Shown here: positions 41,581 to 52,519 of the stretch, piece after piece | Position numbering within the stretch: position 1 is the first letter of the stretch | How the letters are laid out: each line of letters begins with the position of its first letter | From: Diaporthe sp. PMI_573 | Taxonomy: Eukaryota > Ascomycota > Sordariomycetes > Diaporthales > Diaporthaceae | Length of the DNA: 64,000 nt | Assembly (NCBI GenBank): GCA_021399435.1 | Contig: JAJTUP010000073.1 | Span: 124,001 to 188,000, forward strand | Direction of reading: 5' to 3' | Made by a program: the position numbers and the translations under genes | The notes under the pieces: generated by a model | Database searches by the model: none | What the model saw: only the letters and a program-made list of their open reading frames with translations | Told to the model about the DNA's origin: nothing

Positions 41581-43272
41581 TTACGCACGAGCGGTGGGTG
41601 TTCCTTGTATTGTGTGGATGGTCCTAATGGTAGGTCTAGAGCGAAAACTACGACCTTGTCCTTAGACCGTCTCACACGGTATGTTGGTTGCGGTATGAGT
41701 GGGGTAGTGTGCATTTTGTTCTTTAAATTGCCCCATCGAGGTCACACCTCTATCAATTCCCCACCAAGTATATGCCCTTCCTGCACTCACTCTCCAAAAT
41801 GTCTCCATGTTGACGTCGTACCACTCACACAGCTGTTCTGATGATACTGTACAGTAGCATCAGGGAAATCTTTGGCAGAGCGGACTCTACGCAGCGCAAC
41901 TCGAGAGAGCATATAGGAAGGCCCGCTACTACGACGAGTTGCTAAAGCGATTCTGAGCAGAAGGCCCTACATTAGCTAACTACGCCAGAACTACGATGAG
42001 AATGGAAGAGGAAGAGGAGGCCAAGTGGGAAGAGTATAATACCGTACTTGGCCATCTTCTTCTTCCTTCGATTCCGTTGAGTTCACCCCAAATAGGACGA
42101 TAAATCGTTACGACTATGAATCCATCTACATATATGTGAAGGTCCAGCTCAGGGCGAGAATTGTGCAAACTCTCCCTCATAGCTTAGATCATGTCCTTTC
42201 CTGCTGTTCCTGCTGTCGTCATTGCTGTATAGCGATGGTGATCCGTCAACGTCGTTGCCCTAGTGATAGTTTTTGCTTAAGTTTTCCAGTATGGGATTGT
42301 CTAGCCTTCGCCTTTGCAGTGGTCAAGAGCTGATATGACTAAATGACCTGTCTCAGACGCAAAAGCCTCTCGGGACCGCTTCTGGCCAGGCTTGGCATCC
42401 CTATGATGGCGAGTGTTGGTACGGCCCTGATGCCGTAGGTCAGGGGGTCTTTGCACGTGCAAATAGGCGAGCAAAAGCCGTACGTCTGGGTACGGGCTCG
42501 ATTCTTGCTACGGAAGGAAGAAGGGAAGCTATCGCCACCGTGAGCGTAAAAGCGCTTGGTGTAGTAGCCAGCCCTCTGCTGACTACGCCAGACCGGCCCT
42601 TCTGATTGGCCACAGCCGGGCCGGGCATGTGGCCCCTTGGATTGCCCTCAAACCCACAGTGAGGCAGGGTGCTAGTATCAGCGTGTATCTTTGCGTACGA
42701 GTCAGTCTCCATAAAACAAAAGGACTTCATTTTCAGCGTTATTTCGTAAAAGTACTCAAACTATGTATGTGGCTCCAACTGATTGCTCGATTGAGACGGC
42801 GTGCCCATTGTGTAAGCACGCTAATAACTTTGTTGCATATGAATGCTTAGTTTTAGATGTACATAATGGCAGCACATTATTCACTTTTCGAATAAAGTAC
42901 GCAAGCAGTAGTAATATAGTAGTGTATTTATGCTAACATCTTATGCCTAGTCATAGCAAGCGAGCCTTCCAGGTACTTTATCTCGTAGTGTATCTGCCGC
43001 ACAGTGCAATAAGAAGGGTGGTAAAGTACGGTAGACTTCGTGTAAAATATGGTTCTTTTTACAGTTCTCTCCACGTTTTAAAGGTTGGTTCGACATCAGA
43101 AACCTAAAAATAACAATCAATTTTAGGAATCTTGTAGAATACTTAATTTACCCCTCCTTGAATCTAAACAAATGTCTATATAAACCAGGAGGGTCTGAAA
43201 ATACAGTATCCGAAGCCTCATCCCAAACGTAATACAGTAAAGCTCAACTTCAAGATATCGTATCCGCTGACC
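41581..43272. other. Intergenic, no supported gene
   Basis: Short frames only. A TATA-like TGTCTATATAAACC at about 43170-43184 lies 90 bases before the ATG of the next gene and may be its promoter; a similar CCTATATAAACTGG occurs near the related fragment at 35 kb. Confidence 0.45.
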
Positions 43273-43604
43273 ATGGACGCTTTCGACAAACCTGATGAGT
43301 GGCCGGCATTACCAAGCTTGGTCGATGACGAATTGTGGAAGAGTAATTACGGGCAAGACTTCTCGTATCTCCTTAACCAACAGCTACCTGCTGACGATAT
43401 CCAGTACGTAAAGCATGAACATCCAGTAATGTCGTGGAGTATTGACAAATGGTCCAAAGACTCATAAAGTCGCGGCTTGACCAATTCGAACAGTCACTTC
43501 AGAACATAGAGACTTGTATAAAGCAGGCATGTAGCAAGGTAGATGACCTGACAGGTGAATTTAGCAAAGTGGAAGAGGTTTTGGAGTCTCTGAATGGGGA
43601 ATGA
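43273..43604 (+). CDS. Small coiled-coil protein of the MDxxDKPxEW type, two exons
   Basis: ATG at 43273 gives MDAFDKPDEWPALPSLVDDE, LWKSNYGQDFSYLL. A 62-nt intron 43408-43469 (GTAAAG donor, TTGAC, AAAG acceptor) joins this in frame to SRLDQFEQSLQNIETCIKQA, CSKVDDLTGEFSKVEEVLES, an evident coiled coil, ending at 43604: 89 residues. The two exons are 135 nt each. The alternative is a one-base frameshift near 43449, in which case this is a recent pseudogene. No known function. A relative is truncated at 35110. A TATA-like element lies at -90. Confidence 0.45.
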
Positions 43605-44043
43605 GTGCCTTTACAAAATCCCTCGCCGAGCTCCTACGTCCGTTCTATAATTGGACCGCGGATAAAATGGAAGGCACGATTTCAGAACTTGTCTAGGCCT
43701 GAAAATTGGCGCTTGTATTGAAAGGTTTATGTAAGATAAGCTGCTATATTTTTCGCGACGCTCAAAGGAAGGAAATAATGGACAGGAAGACAAGGAAGGT
43801 ATTGCAACGCTCACAATAGAAGAATCATTGGTATAGCATAAGTACAGTAATCCCAGCAGCTAGTGAAAAAGGCAAAATCAGAAGGGCTGGAAAGCCTGAT
43901 TGTGAGACTTTTAAATTGGTAACTGTGTCACGTCCTTAAGTATTTATATTCTGAAAATCAAACCTGTCAACCAGTCGCATTCTCAGCAACATCGCTTTAG
44001 TAAAGTAGAATAAGATTCAGCATTGAAGATCTCGTCAGCACTA
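43605..44043. other. Intergenic up to the pogo insertion
   Basis: No supported gene. The TA at 44042-44043 is the left target-site copy of the pogo-like transposon. Confidence 0.5.
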
Positions 44044-44086
44044 ACGTCCCCGGCCCGGCTTCCGCCCCCCCCCTGATTCCGCCCCC
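44044..44086 (+). repeat. Left TIR of the pogo-like transposon
   Basis: ACGTCCCCGGCCCGGC at the tip, then C-rich sequence with CTGATTCCGCCCCC. Pairs with 45851-45892. Confidence 0.92.
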
Positions 44087-44091
44087 TTCCC

Positions 44092-45732
44092 TCACGACCG
44101 CCCCCTTCGCCTCGTCGCCGACGACGCCGCCACCACGATAGTTGACCTCGCTTCCGATGGTGTTTCCGACTCTTCTGAAGCGTCGCTTTCTTCTGATACC
44201 ACCCCCGCTTCAATCTGAGTCCTCCGAATGGCCTCGATATCGGCGAAAAGTTCATTCGGGTCAAGTTGAACCTTCTTCCTTCGGACTACCCTACTGGCTT
44301 CAATCTGGGCTTCCAACTCTCGGGCTTTTTGTGAGGACATCGTCAGATCGACGTCTATCTGGTCCCAACTTTTGAGGATTTTCCTGAAGAGGAGTCGTGA
44401 TGTGGGGCTGAGATTCTTCTGACGGGCATACCGAGCCACCATACCCCTTAGGTCTTGAGATCGCTTAGGGGTCGCAAAAATGGTCCCTCGAGGCCGACAA
44501 AAACACTTATCAGTGCAGAAATGGCTGCTGGAGCTATTGGTACCGCCAGATTCCAACGATCTCGCTTCCTTCTCGCGATTATCGGCGATAAAGTGGCTTC
44601 CGAGTGCCCTATGCTTAGACACTGGCCAGAGACCAGTCGCCCGCCAGCCAGAACGTATATTTGCTTCCGTCAAAGTGTCAATTCGAGCCTTGTGATAGCA
44701 ATAAAGAAACCGTTTCTTTGCCACGACTGTTGACGAATCGTGCCCTCCCTGGTGATCGAGATGCTTCTTAAATGCGAGCTTTAGAGGGCCGAAGATCGCC
44801 ACATCGAGCGGTTGCAGCATATGCGAAGTATGGGCGGGCAAAAAAACGATATACACCTTATTTGAGAAGCATTCCCACATAAACTCGACCGTTGTATGTG
44901 TATGGTGCCCATCGATCACGAGAAGGCGCCATTCTAATGGGTCCTCTGGTACTGTTTGAGGAAGGAAGACCTTCCGAAGCCAGTGGATAGCGATAGGTTC
45001 CTCCATCCACCCCTTCTTCGTCGCCGTGAACTGCCAGCCCTCGTGATCTTCAAGGGCGATAGGAAACCACTGCTGCTGAATGCTGAGTCCCTTAAAAATA
45101 ACGAGTGGGACGAGGAACTTGCCCGTGGCGGAGATACACTCAAGGAAGGAGGTCCACGCTCTCGAATTAAAGTCCTTCTGAAGAAGCTGGCTTCCTTCCG
45201 AATAGCCGATCGTGAGCGCCTTCTCGGACTTGCCCTCCATCAGCCCGCCCTCGTCGGCATTCCATCGGTTGGCCGGCTTAATTGCCTTCACGATAGGCAA
45301 CTGCATGAAGTCAAACCACGACCCAACGTTCTTTTTGGTAGCTGCCCTTAGCCGTTTAGCCTCAACGCGCTGGTACTTACGGCTTTGGAGGATAGGGTGA
45401 CGAAGGAGGAAGGCCCTCAGCCACTTCCTTCCGAGAGGAGCGACCTCCTTCCCCGACGAGGCCATTCGGGCTGCCAGAGCCCTCGTTTCCCAGCGAGTTA
45501 ACGCATGGCCCAAGCTGCTTTGGTTGATAAGGAATAGGGCCAATCGATCCTCCTGATCATCAGAAAGAGGCCTCTGAGGTTCGTGAGAAACGCGCTGACT
45601 TTGCGCGCCGGCGAGGCGATCGCGAAGTGTGGAACGGGGGATATGCCAGGTCCTGCAAGCCTGCTTGACGGGCATTCCATCCCTGCACGCAACAAGGGCG
45701 TCATGGATCTCGGCTTCCCCATAGGGCTTCAT
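44092..45732 (-). CDS. pogo/Fot1-type DDE_1 transposase, intact
   Basis: I take the ATG at 45732 (MKPYGEAEIHDALVACRDG) as start because upstream codons belong to the leader; this gives 546 residues. Order of domains: psq HTH (VKQACRTWHIPRSTLRDRLAG, residues about 20-45); a second HTH of CENP-B type (ALTRWETRALAARMA...RHPILQSRKYQ); then the catalytic core with WNADEGG (first Asp), LLVIDGHHTHTTVEF (second Asp) and SHMLQPLDVAIFGPLK (third Asp). Thirty-five residues separate the last two, a DD35D arrangement. The C-terminal region GWRATGLWPVS and an acidic Ser-rich tail complete the protein. No stop or frameshift. It should bind its TIRs and insert at TA. Likely active if transcribed. Confidence 0.88.
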   Translation of the reverse strand: MKPYGEAEIHDALVACRDGMPVKQACRTWHIPRSTLRDRLAGAQSQRVSHEPQRPLSDDQEDRLALFLINQSSLGHALTRWETRALAARMASSGKEVAPLGRKWLRAFLLRHPILQSRKYQRVEAKRLRAATKKNVGSWFDFMQLPIVKAIKPANRWNADEGGLMEGKSEKALTIGYSEGSQLLQKDFNSRAWTSFLECISATGKFLVPLVIFKGLSIQQQWFPIALEDHEGWQFTATKKGWMEEPIAIHWLRKVFLPQTVPEDPLEWRLLVIDGHHTHTTVEFMWECFSNKVYIVFLPAHTSHMLQPLDVAIFGPLKLAFKKHLDHQGGHDSSTVVAKKRFLYCYHKARIDTLTEANIRSGWRATGLWPVSKHRALGSHFIADNREKEARSLESGGTNSSSSHFCTDKCFCRPRGTIFATPKRSQDLRGMVARYARQKNLSPTSRLLFRKILKSWDQIDVDLTMSSQKARELEAQIEASRVVRRKKVQLDPNELFADIEAIRRTQIEAGVVSEESDASEESETPSEARSTIVVAASSATRRRGRS

Positions 45733-45850
45733 GATGACTAGGTTGATGCTTGGAAGAAGTTTGGTGACCAGAAAAAATTCTCTCGGAAAGATATGGTTGA
45801 GTTTATATAGGGTGGGGGCAGACGCGTACACGCGTGAACGCGGATGTGGG

Positions 45851-45892
45851 GGGGGCGGAATCAGGGGGGGGCGGAAGCCGGGCCGGGGACGT
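45851..45892 (-). repeat. Right TIR of the pogo-like transposon
   Basis: Inverse complement of the left TIR, one G shorter in the homopolymer run, ending GCCGGGCCGGGGACGT before the TA target copy. Confidence 0.92.
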
Positions 45893-45916
45893 TATTTTTT
45901 TGCAAAGAACTCGACA

Positions 45917-46279
45917 TTATCTTTTCGCATTTTGTTCAAGTGGGCCAAAGGGACAAGAAAATGGGAAGCACCCAGTACATGATAGCGTGCTGAGAAAGTA
46001 GATGCGACTTGGCTGTGAGAACTGCGGAATAAGATTCCAGTAAAACAATGCAAGCACATAGTTTTCGCTGAAGTCTGTTTCCTGGTCAGGCACTAGGTAT
46101 GTCGATTGGGCCGGATATGGAACTTCCTCCATGTCAATGCCTGAATCAAGGGAATCGCTGTGGCTCCGAAGCCTGTCTCCAATTGTGACAAGACTAGTAC
46201 GAGCAGAGTCTTGGTCGTCACTAGGAAATGAACGCTTGGGCTCCATGCCACGATACGTCGCCAATCGATGTGTAGCCAT
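45917..46279 (-). CDS. Possible small disordered protein
   Basis: ATG at 46279 gives MATHRLATYRGMEPKRSFPS, then SHSDSLDSGIDMEEVPYPAQ, a Ser/Asp-rich disordered sequence that looks coding. After about 70 residues the composition becomes hydrophobic and Cys-rich and probably non-coding, so an intron donor may lie near 46070. The pogo element is inserted just beyond its 3' side. No family recognised. Confidence 0.25.
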   Translation of the reverse strand: MATHRLATYRGMEPKRSFPSDDQDSARTSLVTIGDRLRSHSDSLDSGIDMEEVPYPAQSTYLVPDQETDFSENYVLALFYWNLIPQFSQPSRIYFLSTLSCTGCFPFSCPFGPLEQNAKR

Positions 46280-46294
46280 TCCGAGGCTAATCAA

Positions 46295-49200
46295 AAGTTA
46301 CGCAGCATTGGAATGATCCCAAGGGCATAAGAAAAGCGTAATCGTGGAAAATTGCAAAAGGGAAAATAGAGATACAAAAGGAAAGACGAGTGGGCGAAAG
46401 AAAGAAAAACTCTTCCGTGCAATTTAAGGGGGTTGGCTTGGTTATAGATGCACGATCCCGACGCATGATCACATGACTCGCCCTATAGTAATGCTCGCGG
46501 TGGCGATCGTGAGAATGACCCCGTCCTTCTCTTAGGTGCGATCTGATAATCTAGTGCTAAGTGACTACTGAGGGAATATAGGTACATAATGATTCTAGAC
46601 ATGAGGCTAGACTTTATAGACACCGATTGAAGTATAAAATACATGAGCCCTAATAACCATTCTAGCGTAGCCCTTATATCGTGACATTTAGCTTTAAAGG
46701 AGGCTTACGTTAAAGTATATAATGCCTCCGATATAGCGCTATAGAGTAAATCCATTTCTTTAGTCCCTACAACATTGGGCAGGCGGCCAACACAGTTCTA
46801 AGACAATCAATAACAGATAATATATTGAAAAGGAACTTGGGGAACGACCAAAGAAGGTGATCCGCCAGGAGGGCTCGGGGCTTAAGAACTCAGCAGGATA
46901 AATAATCCTGCTCAGACAGGGAGGTATAGGTGAGGCCTTGTGGGGAGGAAAAGAGCAGGCGGCCTCCGACAGCACTGGCCAGACAAGGCTGCAGTTGGTG
47001 GTCACGAGAGGATCTTATAGGACTCAATTCCGAGGACTAACCTGCGGTGGAGAGCTGGCGACTTCGTTAGCGTGCAGAACAATGCGAGTCCAGACAACAG
47101 AAGTAAGCATATGGTTGGATAGCCACGATGCAAGGCTATCTAACAAACTCGGAGAACTCGTCCAGTAAACAAGCATCCATATCCCATTCTTGCCTCGCCT
47201 AGGTGAAAGTATTTCTTCAATGACGCCATACGGTTCAATTAGAGATTATAGGGACAATTACGCTCCTAAAGCTTTCCAGGATTACACCTACACATTATGA
47301 ACCAACATATACAGCTTGAAGCAGATCCGATGCAGAGCATCGGGATCGGTCCTCTGTTATACCAAGAAATATTTCGATGATGAGGTAGGAGCATTTATTC
47401 AGGAAAGTAAAAAGAAGGGCACTGACTTTACTCTAAAGGGCGATAACGTGGGGTATAATCACAAAGGGGCAGGCGAATTGCGTTAGAGGGAGGAGGGGGG
47501 TTGAGGTAACATTGAAATGGATATCCTGAACGTTATGGTGTTCAATGACTATGATCCCCTGTTGGGTGCTCCGTCTATATACCAAAATGGTTAGTCAATT
47601 GACTAAACCAAAAAAGTACAAATTAAGGATTTGTAAACCGTAACCCGTGATACGTAATGAGACAGGAATTTCGTAATTATCCTGTATTATAAAATCTAAT
47701 GAATCCCTAGAAAACAAATTAACCATAATAATCAAATATCCCGGATTAAAAAAACATGTACAAGGCTTAGAAGTGTAAAGAGACCTGAAGCCTTTAAATC
47801 TATACAATAAATACGTGATATAGTATGCTTACCTTTAACGGACTTCTAATCTAAAAGGTTGGATTAAGCAGGGAAAAGGTCGACCGGAGTCCAAAAGCGA
47901 CGGCTATCTTGGTGCTGCTCCGCCCTTTCAAACCTACTCTACTATGTAAGTCGCCTTGCCATGCGTGTAGGTTTGTTCGTGGCCAAATTTCTGATATACC
48001 CAAAGAACATCTGAAGCATATCAGGGTCAGCGTGGACTTTGTCGCTCATCCGCAACAAAGTTTCAGGAAAAAAGCCGCAGTAATGACATGGGGATGGACC
48101 CGATGCGGTAGCGATAGAAATTGCGGAATGGGAAGCCATTTCGGGTGTGATCTGCCGTCGCTGCCTCCGTGCTTCTGAAGGTCTCCCTCTCCTCGCGGAA
48201 TTATCCATGGACAGTGTAGAAAGGCCCTGTAAGACAAAAGGCGTCCCCGGTGCTCAGGCAGGTTGTTGCCCCACTGTGGACTGTGAGTGTCAGACGTGCG
48301 TGGCATATGCTCAACAGACGCCATACCGCACTGAACAACCATTTGGCAACGATTGGGCCAGCCGATTCCTCTCCTTGCCATTGAGGTGATGCAGACGCCG
48401 AAACACCATGTAGTCAGAAGGGTCCGGGGGTCCGATCGTTCGGGATAGAACCCCTTCCAAACAAGTGTATTGCGCCGCTATTTTCCATAACCGTGGGGGC
48501 TCACAACGCGCTAGCCGGGCCGTCCCCTACATTCTATATTGAGTGCACGGATCACTTGTGACCGGCAGGTCAAATCTGGTCCGTGTTCCAACAACCCTGG
48601 CAACCATCAGTGGCAGCCACCTGGCTTTTCGGGGGCACGCGTCGTTTCCTAGTCATGAGGTTTGGAAATTCTGCAAGCTATGCAACATCCGAGCGAATAT
48701 ACTTCGAAGCCTAGTAGAAAAGGCCTGCTGGGTAAAGCTTTCAATTTGGATCAGAGAGGCAGTAGTAGCCCTCAAGACGTTGAGCTGGCCTCTAGTGTAA
48801 GTTGACGCCTCAATGAAGTTGGCTGCGCCATCATGAGATGGCCAATACGAAGTAGCTGGCGGCCCGGATCACGCTGAATAGCTTGTTTTTATCCACATTT
48901 AGAAACACGCGATCCACTCCCAATTCCGCACGCTCTCATAGTAATGTTGGAGTCCAAGCTCAGGTCAATCACTCCGGGCAGATGTGCCAATGGCGTATCA
49001 AGTACCGGGTATGGTGGTACTGATGCAAAGCGAAACAAAAGTGGAATGTGGCGGCACCGCCTGCTACACTAACGCAGATCACCCCTGAGTGTCCCTTGTC
49101 CCTACCTGATAGGTTACATGCAGTCATCTGGACTAGGGCAGGGCATATGGGCCTAAATAATGCGGGTTGAAAATCCCAGAATTGAACCTCGCATTAGTGC

Positions 49201-50090
49201 AAACGTCCCTCATGCTTGGATGATTTCCTGGAGACTGTACCGTAGCTGCGCCACGCAAGACGTTGTATGCAGAAAACAATTAACCTGCACGTTGCTGACT
49301 GATTCCGCAAGGCTTCCGTCCCGTGTCAGGCATCGTTGGGTGACCAGGGAACTCTTTGCCGACTGCGCAAAGACGAGGCACCTGCAGGCATTGGCGACAG
49401 GCTTCCCAAGCGATCAGCAGCGCGTACTGTGATGTCTTCTGCATACGGACGTGTTGGCGGTGGTGAACTAGGTAAATTTTGCATATCCTCTCGAGCCCGC
49501 TGCCCCGCAAGGTGGAGAGAAAAGCAAATTGCTTGAGTTTGCGCTTACCCAGGCGATGCTGGCGCTGCCTATGACCCATGCCACTAACACATTCACATGC
49601 CGGCGACAGGACCCTGCGCGTGCGTGACTGATTAGGAAACGCGGCGCTCTAGTTATTCCAGGAATTCTCAGACGATCAGGGGTCGAAGGACGCAGGGGCT
49701 TACATTTTGCCGACTACGCCAAACAGGGCACCTGCAGGCATGAGCGCAAATGTAATGCAGATTGCCTATCAGCGTATGTTTGCGCTAGAGGTTCAAATTT
49801 AACACTCGTGTCGCTTCGGCCTACCTATGTCTGCCAAGCGTAAGAACTTTTCCGGTCAAGACTGTTGTCTGCGAATGATGCATCGTCATATGGGAGCTTA
49901 CTGAGAGACATGGCCAACCCTCTCTTAGTATCTAGGCAGTTCGAACCAGTCTGGCCATTGTATCTCGGTCGTCTATGAGTGGGGGCCAGGCTCTACCATG
50001 GGTCCCGTGGGTGTCTGGGAGGCCCAATGAAGAGGCGAAGAACCAAAGTGTAACTTTAGGAGAGACGTAGGCTTTGGCCTTGGGAATACA
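46295..50090. other. Long gene-poor stretch
   Basis: About 3.8 kb without a supported gene. Base composition changes from AT-rich (46.5-47.9 kb) to mixed (48-50 kb). The only structure noted is a direct repeat, TTTGCCGACT...GGCACCTGCAGGCAT, at 49355-49391 and 49706-49741. A minus-strand frame at 47942-48208 contains PCHYCGFFPETLLRMSDKV, which looks coding but stays unidentified. Confidence 0.5.
49355..49741 (+). repeat. Pair of 36-37-bp direct repeats 351 bp apart
   Basis: 49355-49391 and 49706-49741 share TTTGCCGACTRCGC and GGCACCTGCAGGCAT with a few differences between. Non-coding. Confidence 0.6.
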
Positions 50091-50094
50091 TGCT

Positions 50095-50180
50095 AGGGTT
50101 CCGTTTTTGACCGTCAAAAACGGTATTTGACGGTCAAATTCCTAACGGGGGTTTTTGGCAGTCAAAAACTCTCCCATTTA
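50095..50180. repeat. TTTGACSGTCAAA near-palindromes (hAT 5' subterminal region)
   Basis: TTTTTGACCGTCAAAAA, TTTGACGGTCAAA and TTTTTGGCAGTCAAAAA occur within 70 bases, about 100-200 bases before a hAT start codon. Likely transposase-binding repeats. Confidence 0.6.
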
Positions 50181-50312
50181 GGGTTAATATCTAGCCATAT
50201 TAGGATTAGTGTATACATGGAATAGGTTTAGTGCATCCGTGTCACCGGCGCACAAAACATCACCAAATTCCCTTCTTCAGTGTTGAAAAGTAAAGGACAT
50301 GCAACTATCACG

Positions 50313-51283
50313 ATGAGTAACAAAGGGGGTCGCCCTAAGACCCATAGTGTTCATGAACACTTTGCAGCAGCCCCAATTCCTCCAGGAGGGAGTAAATTCA
50401 GTCAACTTCGCGTTCGGTGCAAATACTGTTCTAAAACCATGGCCAAGCACGTCCAACGGCAACAGAATCACCTTGCCAAAGAGTGTCTTGATTTCCAGCA
50501 AGCCGCAGGCCATGTTGATCGCCAGCCTCGAATCACTACGGCTTTGTCCATAATGGATCGAAACTCTAAAGATCAACTCGATCGAGCCGCAGCCCTCGCC
50601 ATCTTTAAGTCTGGCAAGCCATACACCACCTTCGAAGACGCTGGCATGGTTGAGTTCATCCAAATGCTCAATCCAGCGTACAAGCCCCCTAGTGATGATC
50701 GAATTGCATCAATACTTCCTGAAGTTTACCAATATTACCGGGTCCAAGTTAAGGAGATCCTCGACGATGCCGATCATCTCAATGTCATCTTTGACGCTTC
50801 TGACGACATAAGCAACAACCGTATTGTCAACATTTCGATCTCAATTCCCAGCTCGGTTACATTCTATTGGGAGACTGTTAATACACGGAACGAGGAACAT
50901 ACGGCATTGAATACCATTCGCCTAATCCAGCCACTCTTGGAAGAGGTATTCACGAAGGAAGGAGAGGACTTCCAGGATTTCTCTCGCATGAACGCTATCT
51001 GCACAGATACATGCTCGACAATGCGGAAACTCCACGCTGAGATGAAGAATATGCCTGAGTTCAGGCATTGTTTCTTCATTTTGTGTGATTCCCATGGTCT
51101 TCAACTTCTAGTGAAAGACATCGTGGAATCGGAGAGATGGGCTTCAGTCCTTAAGAAAGTTACGAGAATCATCACGTTCTTTAAAAAGGCCAAGCTCCAA
51201 CTCGCACGACTTCGTGCTTATCAGCTTGAGTGTTACGGTAAACAGAAGGCTTTCATTACACCAGCCATCACTCGTTGGGGCAA
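50313..51283 (+). pseudogene. hAT transposase N-terminal half (BED finger to catalytic region)
   Basis: ATG at 50313 (MSNKGGRPKTHSVHEHF). A BED-type zinc finger follows: RVRCKYCSKTMAKHVQRQQN, H-L-A-K-E-C. The N-terminal catalytic half contains HLNVIFDASDDISNNRIVN (first catalytic Asp), NAICTDTCSTMRKLH (second acidic region) and CDSHGLQLLVKDI (CxxH). The frame is uninterrupted to AITRWG at 51283, where a 156-bp repeat begins. This half lacks any stop, unlike the C-terminal half at 52.5-53.6 kb. It resembles the DUF659-containing hATs. Confidence 0.82.
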
Positions 51284-51437
51284 GGGTCGGAACCACTACA
51301 TCCACTCCACTTTTGGACCAAGTAGAGTGGATGTACCATTTTTTAGCAATTACGTAGTGGATGTAGCACATATTCGACCGGAGTGGAATGGATGTACACA
51401 CGTGGATTTATAAGTGGATTTATAAGTGGACTTTTTG
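51281..51437 (+). repeat. 156-bp dispersed repeat, copy 2, inserted in a hAT gene
   Basis: Begins CAAGGGTCGGAACCAC and ends AAGTGGACTTTTTG; nearly identical to the reverse complement of 7994-8149. TACATCCACTC and GAGTGGATGTA form an 11-bp stem inside it. It truncates the hAT frame at the conserved TRWG codons. Confidence 0.8.
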
Positions 51438-51794
51438 CAGTCTTACAGCTGATTCTAAATGTATAAACACTAGGAGTTAGTCACCCAACAGCCATAATGT
51501 AATCTTTCAAAATATAGGACCATTGTTGGACTTAAGAAATTGTTTCAGTTTACAAAAACTACAAAGTATATACAAAAAGCCATCGGCTTGCCAAAACTGC
51601 TCCTTAAGAGCATCCCGAAAGCCCTACTCCAACCTGCAGAAACGAACGCGGGATTGAGCCTTATTCCAGCTGATACTTTAAAAATGCCCACTTGGATATC
51701 TTATTGATGGCTCACATCTCTTTCCGCCTAATATCTAATATATCTCGCATCTTATCCAAGTTGACCCACGCCCCCATTCAGTATCCACGCCGAT
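51438..51794. other. Upstream region of the monooxygenase fragment
   Basis: No gene seen. Contains ordinary AT-rich sequence that may be the original promoter and leader of the FAD monooxygenase gene. Confidence 0.4.
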
Positions 51795-52454
51795 ATGGTT
51801 CCCACAAACGACTTGAATATCGCCATTGTTGGCGGAGGAATAGGTGGTCTTTGTCTTGCGCTGTGCTTGGAAAATTATACCTCCATCCCAGTAACAGTCT
51901 ACGAAAATGCTCCTCAGTTTGGCGAGATAGGGGCAGGCGTCGCTTTTGGACCTAATGCTGTCCGAGCCATCAAGCAAATCTCGGAGCCACTGGCGGCTGC
52001 CGTGAATACACGCGCCAACATGAACATGTTTCCAGAGAAGAAAGGCGTATGGTTCGACTTCAGAGTCGGCATGGACGGCGCCAACGAGAGTGCAAGAGCA
52101 CGAGGCGTCCTCGCTGGGACATTTCTCTGCTCAGTTGAGCACCCTGAGCCTGGAAGCTGGATGGTGAATCGCTCCCATCTTGTGGAAGAGTTAGTCAAGC
52201 TTCTTCCTCCCGATATGGCTCGCTTTGGCAAGAATCTCATTGATATCGAGGACTTGGGGAGCGAGGGGGTAGTGTTGACGTTTGAGGATGGAACCACGGC
52301 GCGCCATGCCGCAGTGATTGGATGCGATGGGGTCAAGAGTCATACGCGGCGCATCGTCTTGGGCGATGAGATTAATTGTCACCTTCTTCAAGAAGTCGAA
52401 ACTGCAGTTGGCTCGATTGAGAGAGGCACAAAAGGCAGCTTGGGGCCACCATAA
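51795..52454 (+). pseudogene. FAD-dependent monooxygenase (salicylate-hydroxylase-like), 3'-truncated
   Basis: ATG at 51795. The Rossmann fold that binds FAD is clear: LNIAIVGGGIGGLCLALCL (GxGxxG). It is followed by YENAPQFGEIGAGVAFGPNA, a WMVNRSHLVEELVKLL segment, and the second FAD motif VIGCDGVKSHTRRIVLGD. After this point, about residue 195, the sequence is unrelated. Full-length enzymes of this family have about 420-450 residues and carry the substrate-binding sheet and C-terminal helix here missing, so this copy cannot complete catalysis. It lies between two hAT halves. The natural reaction would be NAD(P)H-dependent aromatic hydroxylation, substrate unknown. Confidence 0.88.
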
Positions 52455-52519
52455 GGCGTTTTTATCCGCGTGGGTCTTTAAGTTTTTCTGACTCCTAGCT
52501 ATAACTAACCGCTCGCTTT

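Larger units (their letters stand above)
44044..45892 (-). mobile_element. Complete pogo-like DNA transposon, 1,849 bp
   Basis: Terminal inverted repeats 44044-44086 and 45851-45892 match over their whole 42-43 bases except for the length of one C/G run (9 versus 8). They begin ACGTCCCCGGCCCGGC. The element is flanked on both sides by TA (44042-44043 and 45893-45894), the standard target duplication of Tc1/mariner-pogo transposons. It contains one uninterrupted transposase gene. Together this indicates a complete and recent insertion, the only mobile element in the window with both ends and an intact gene. Confidence 0.92.
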
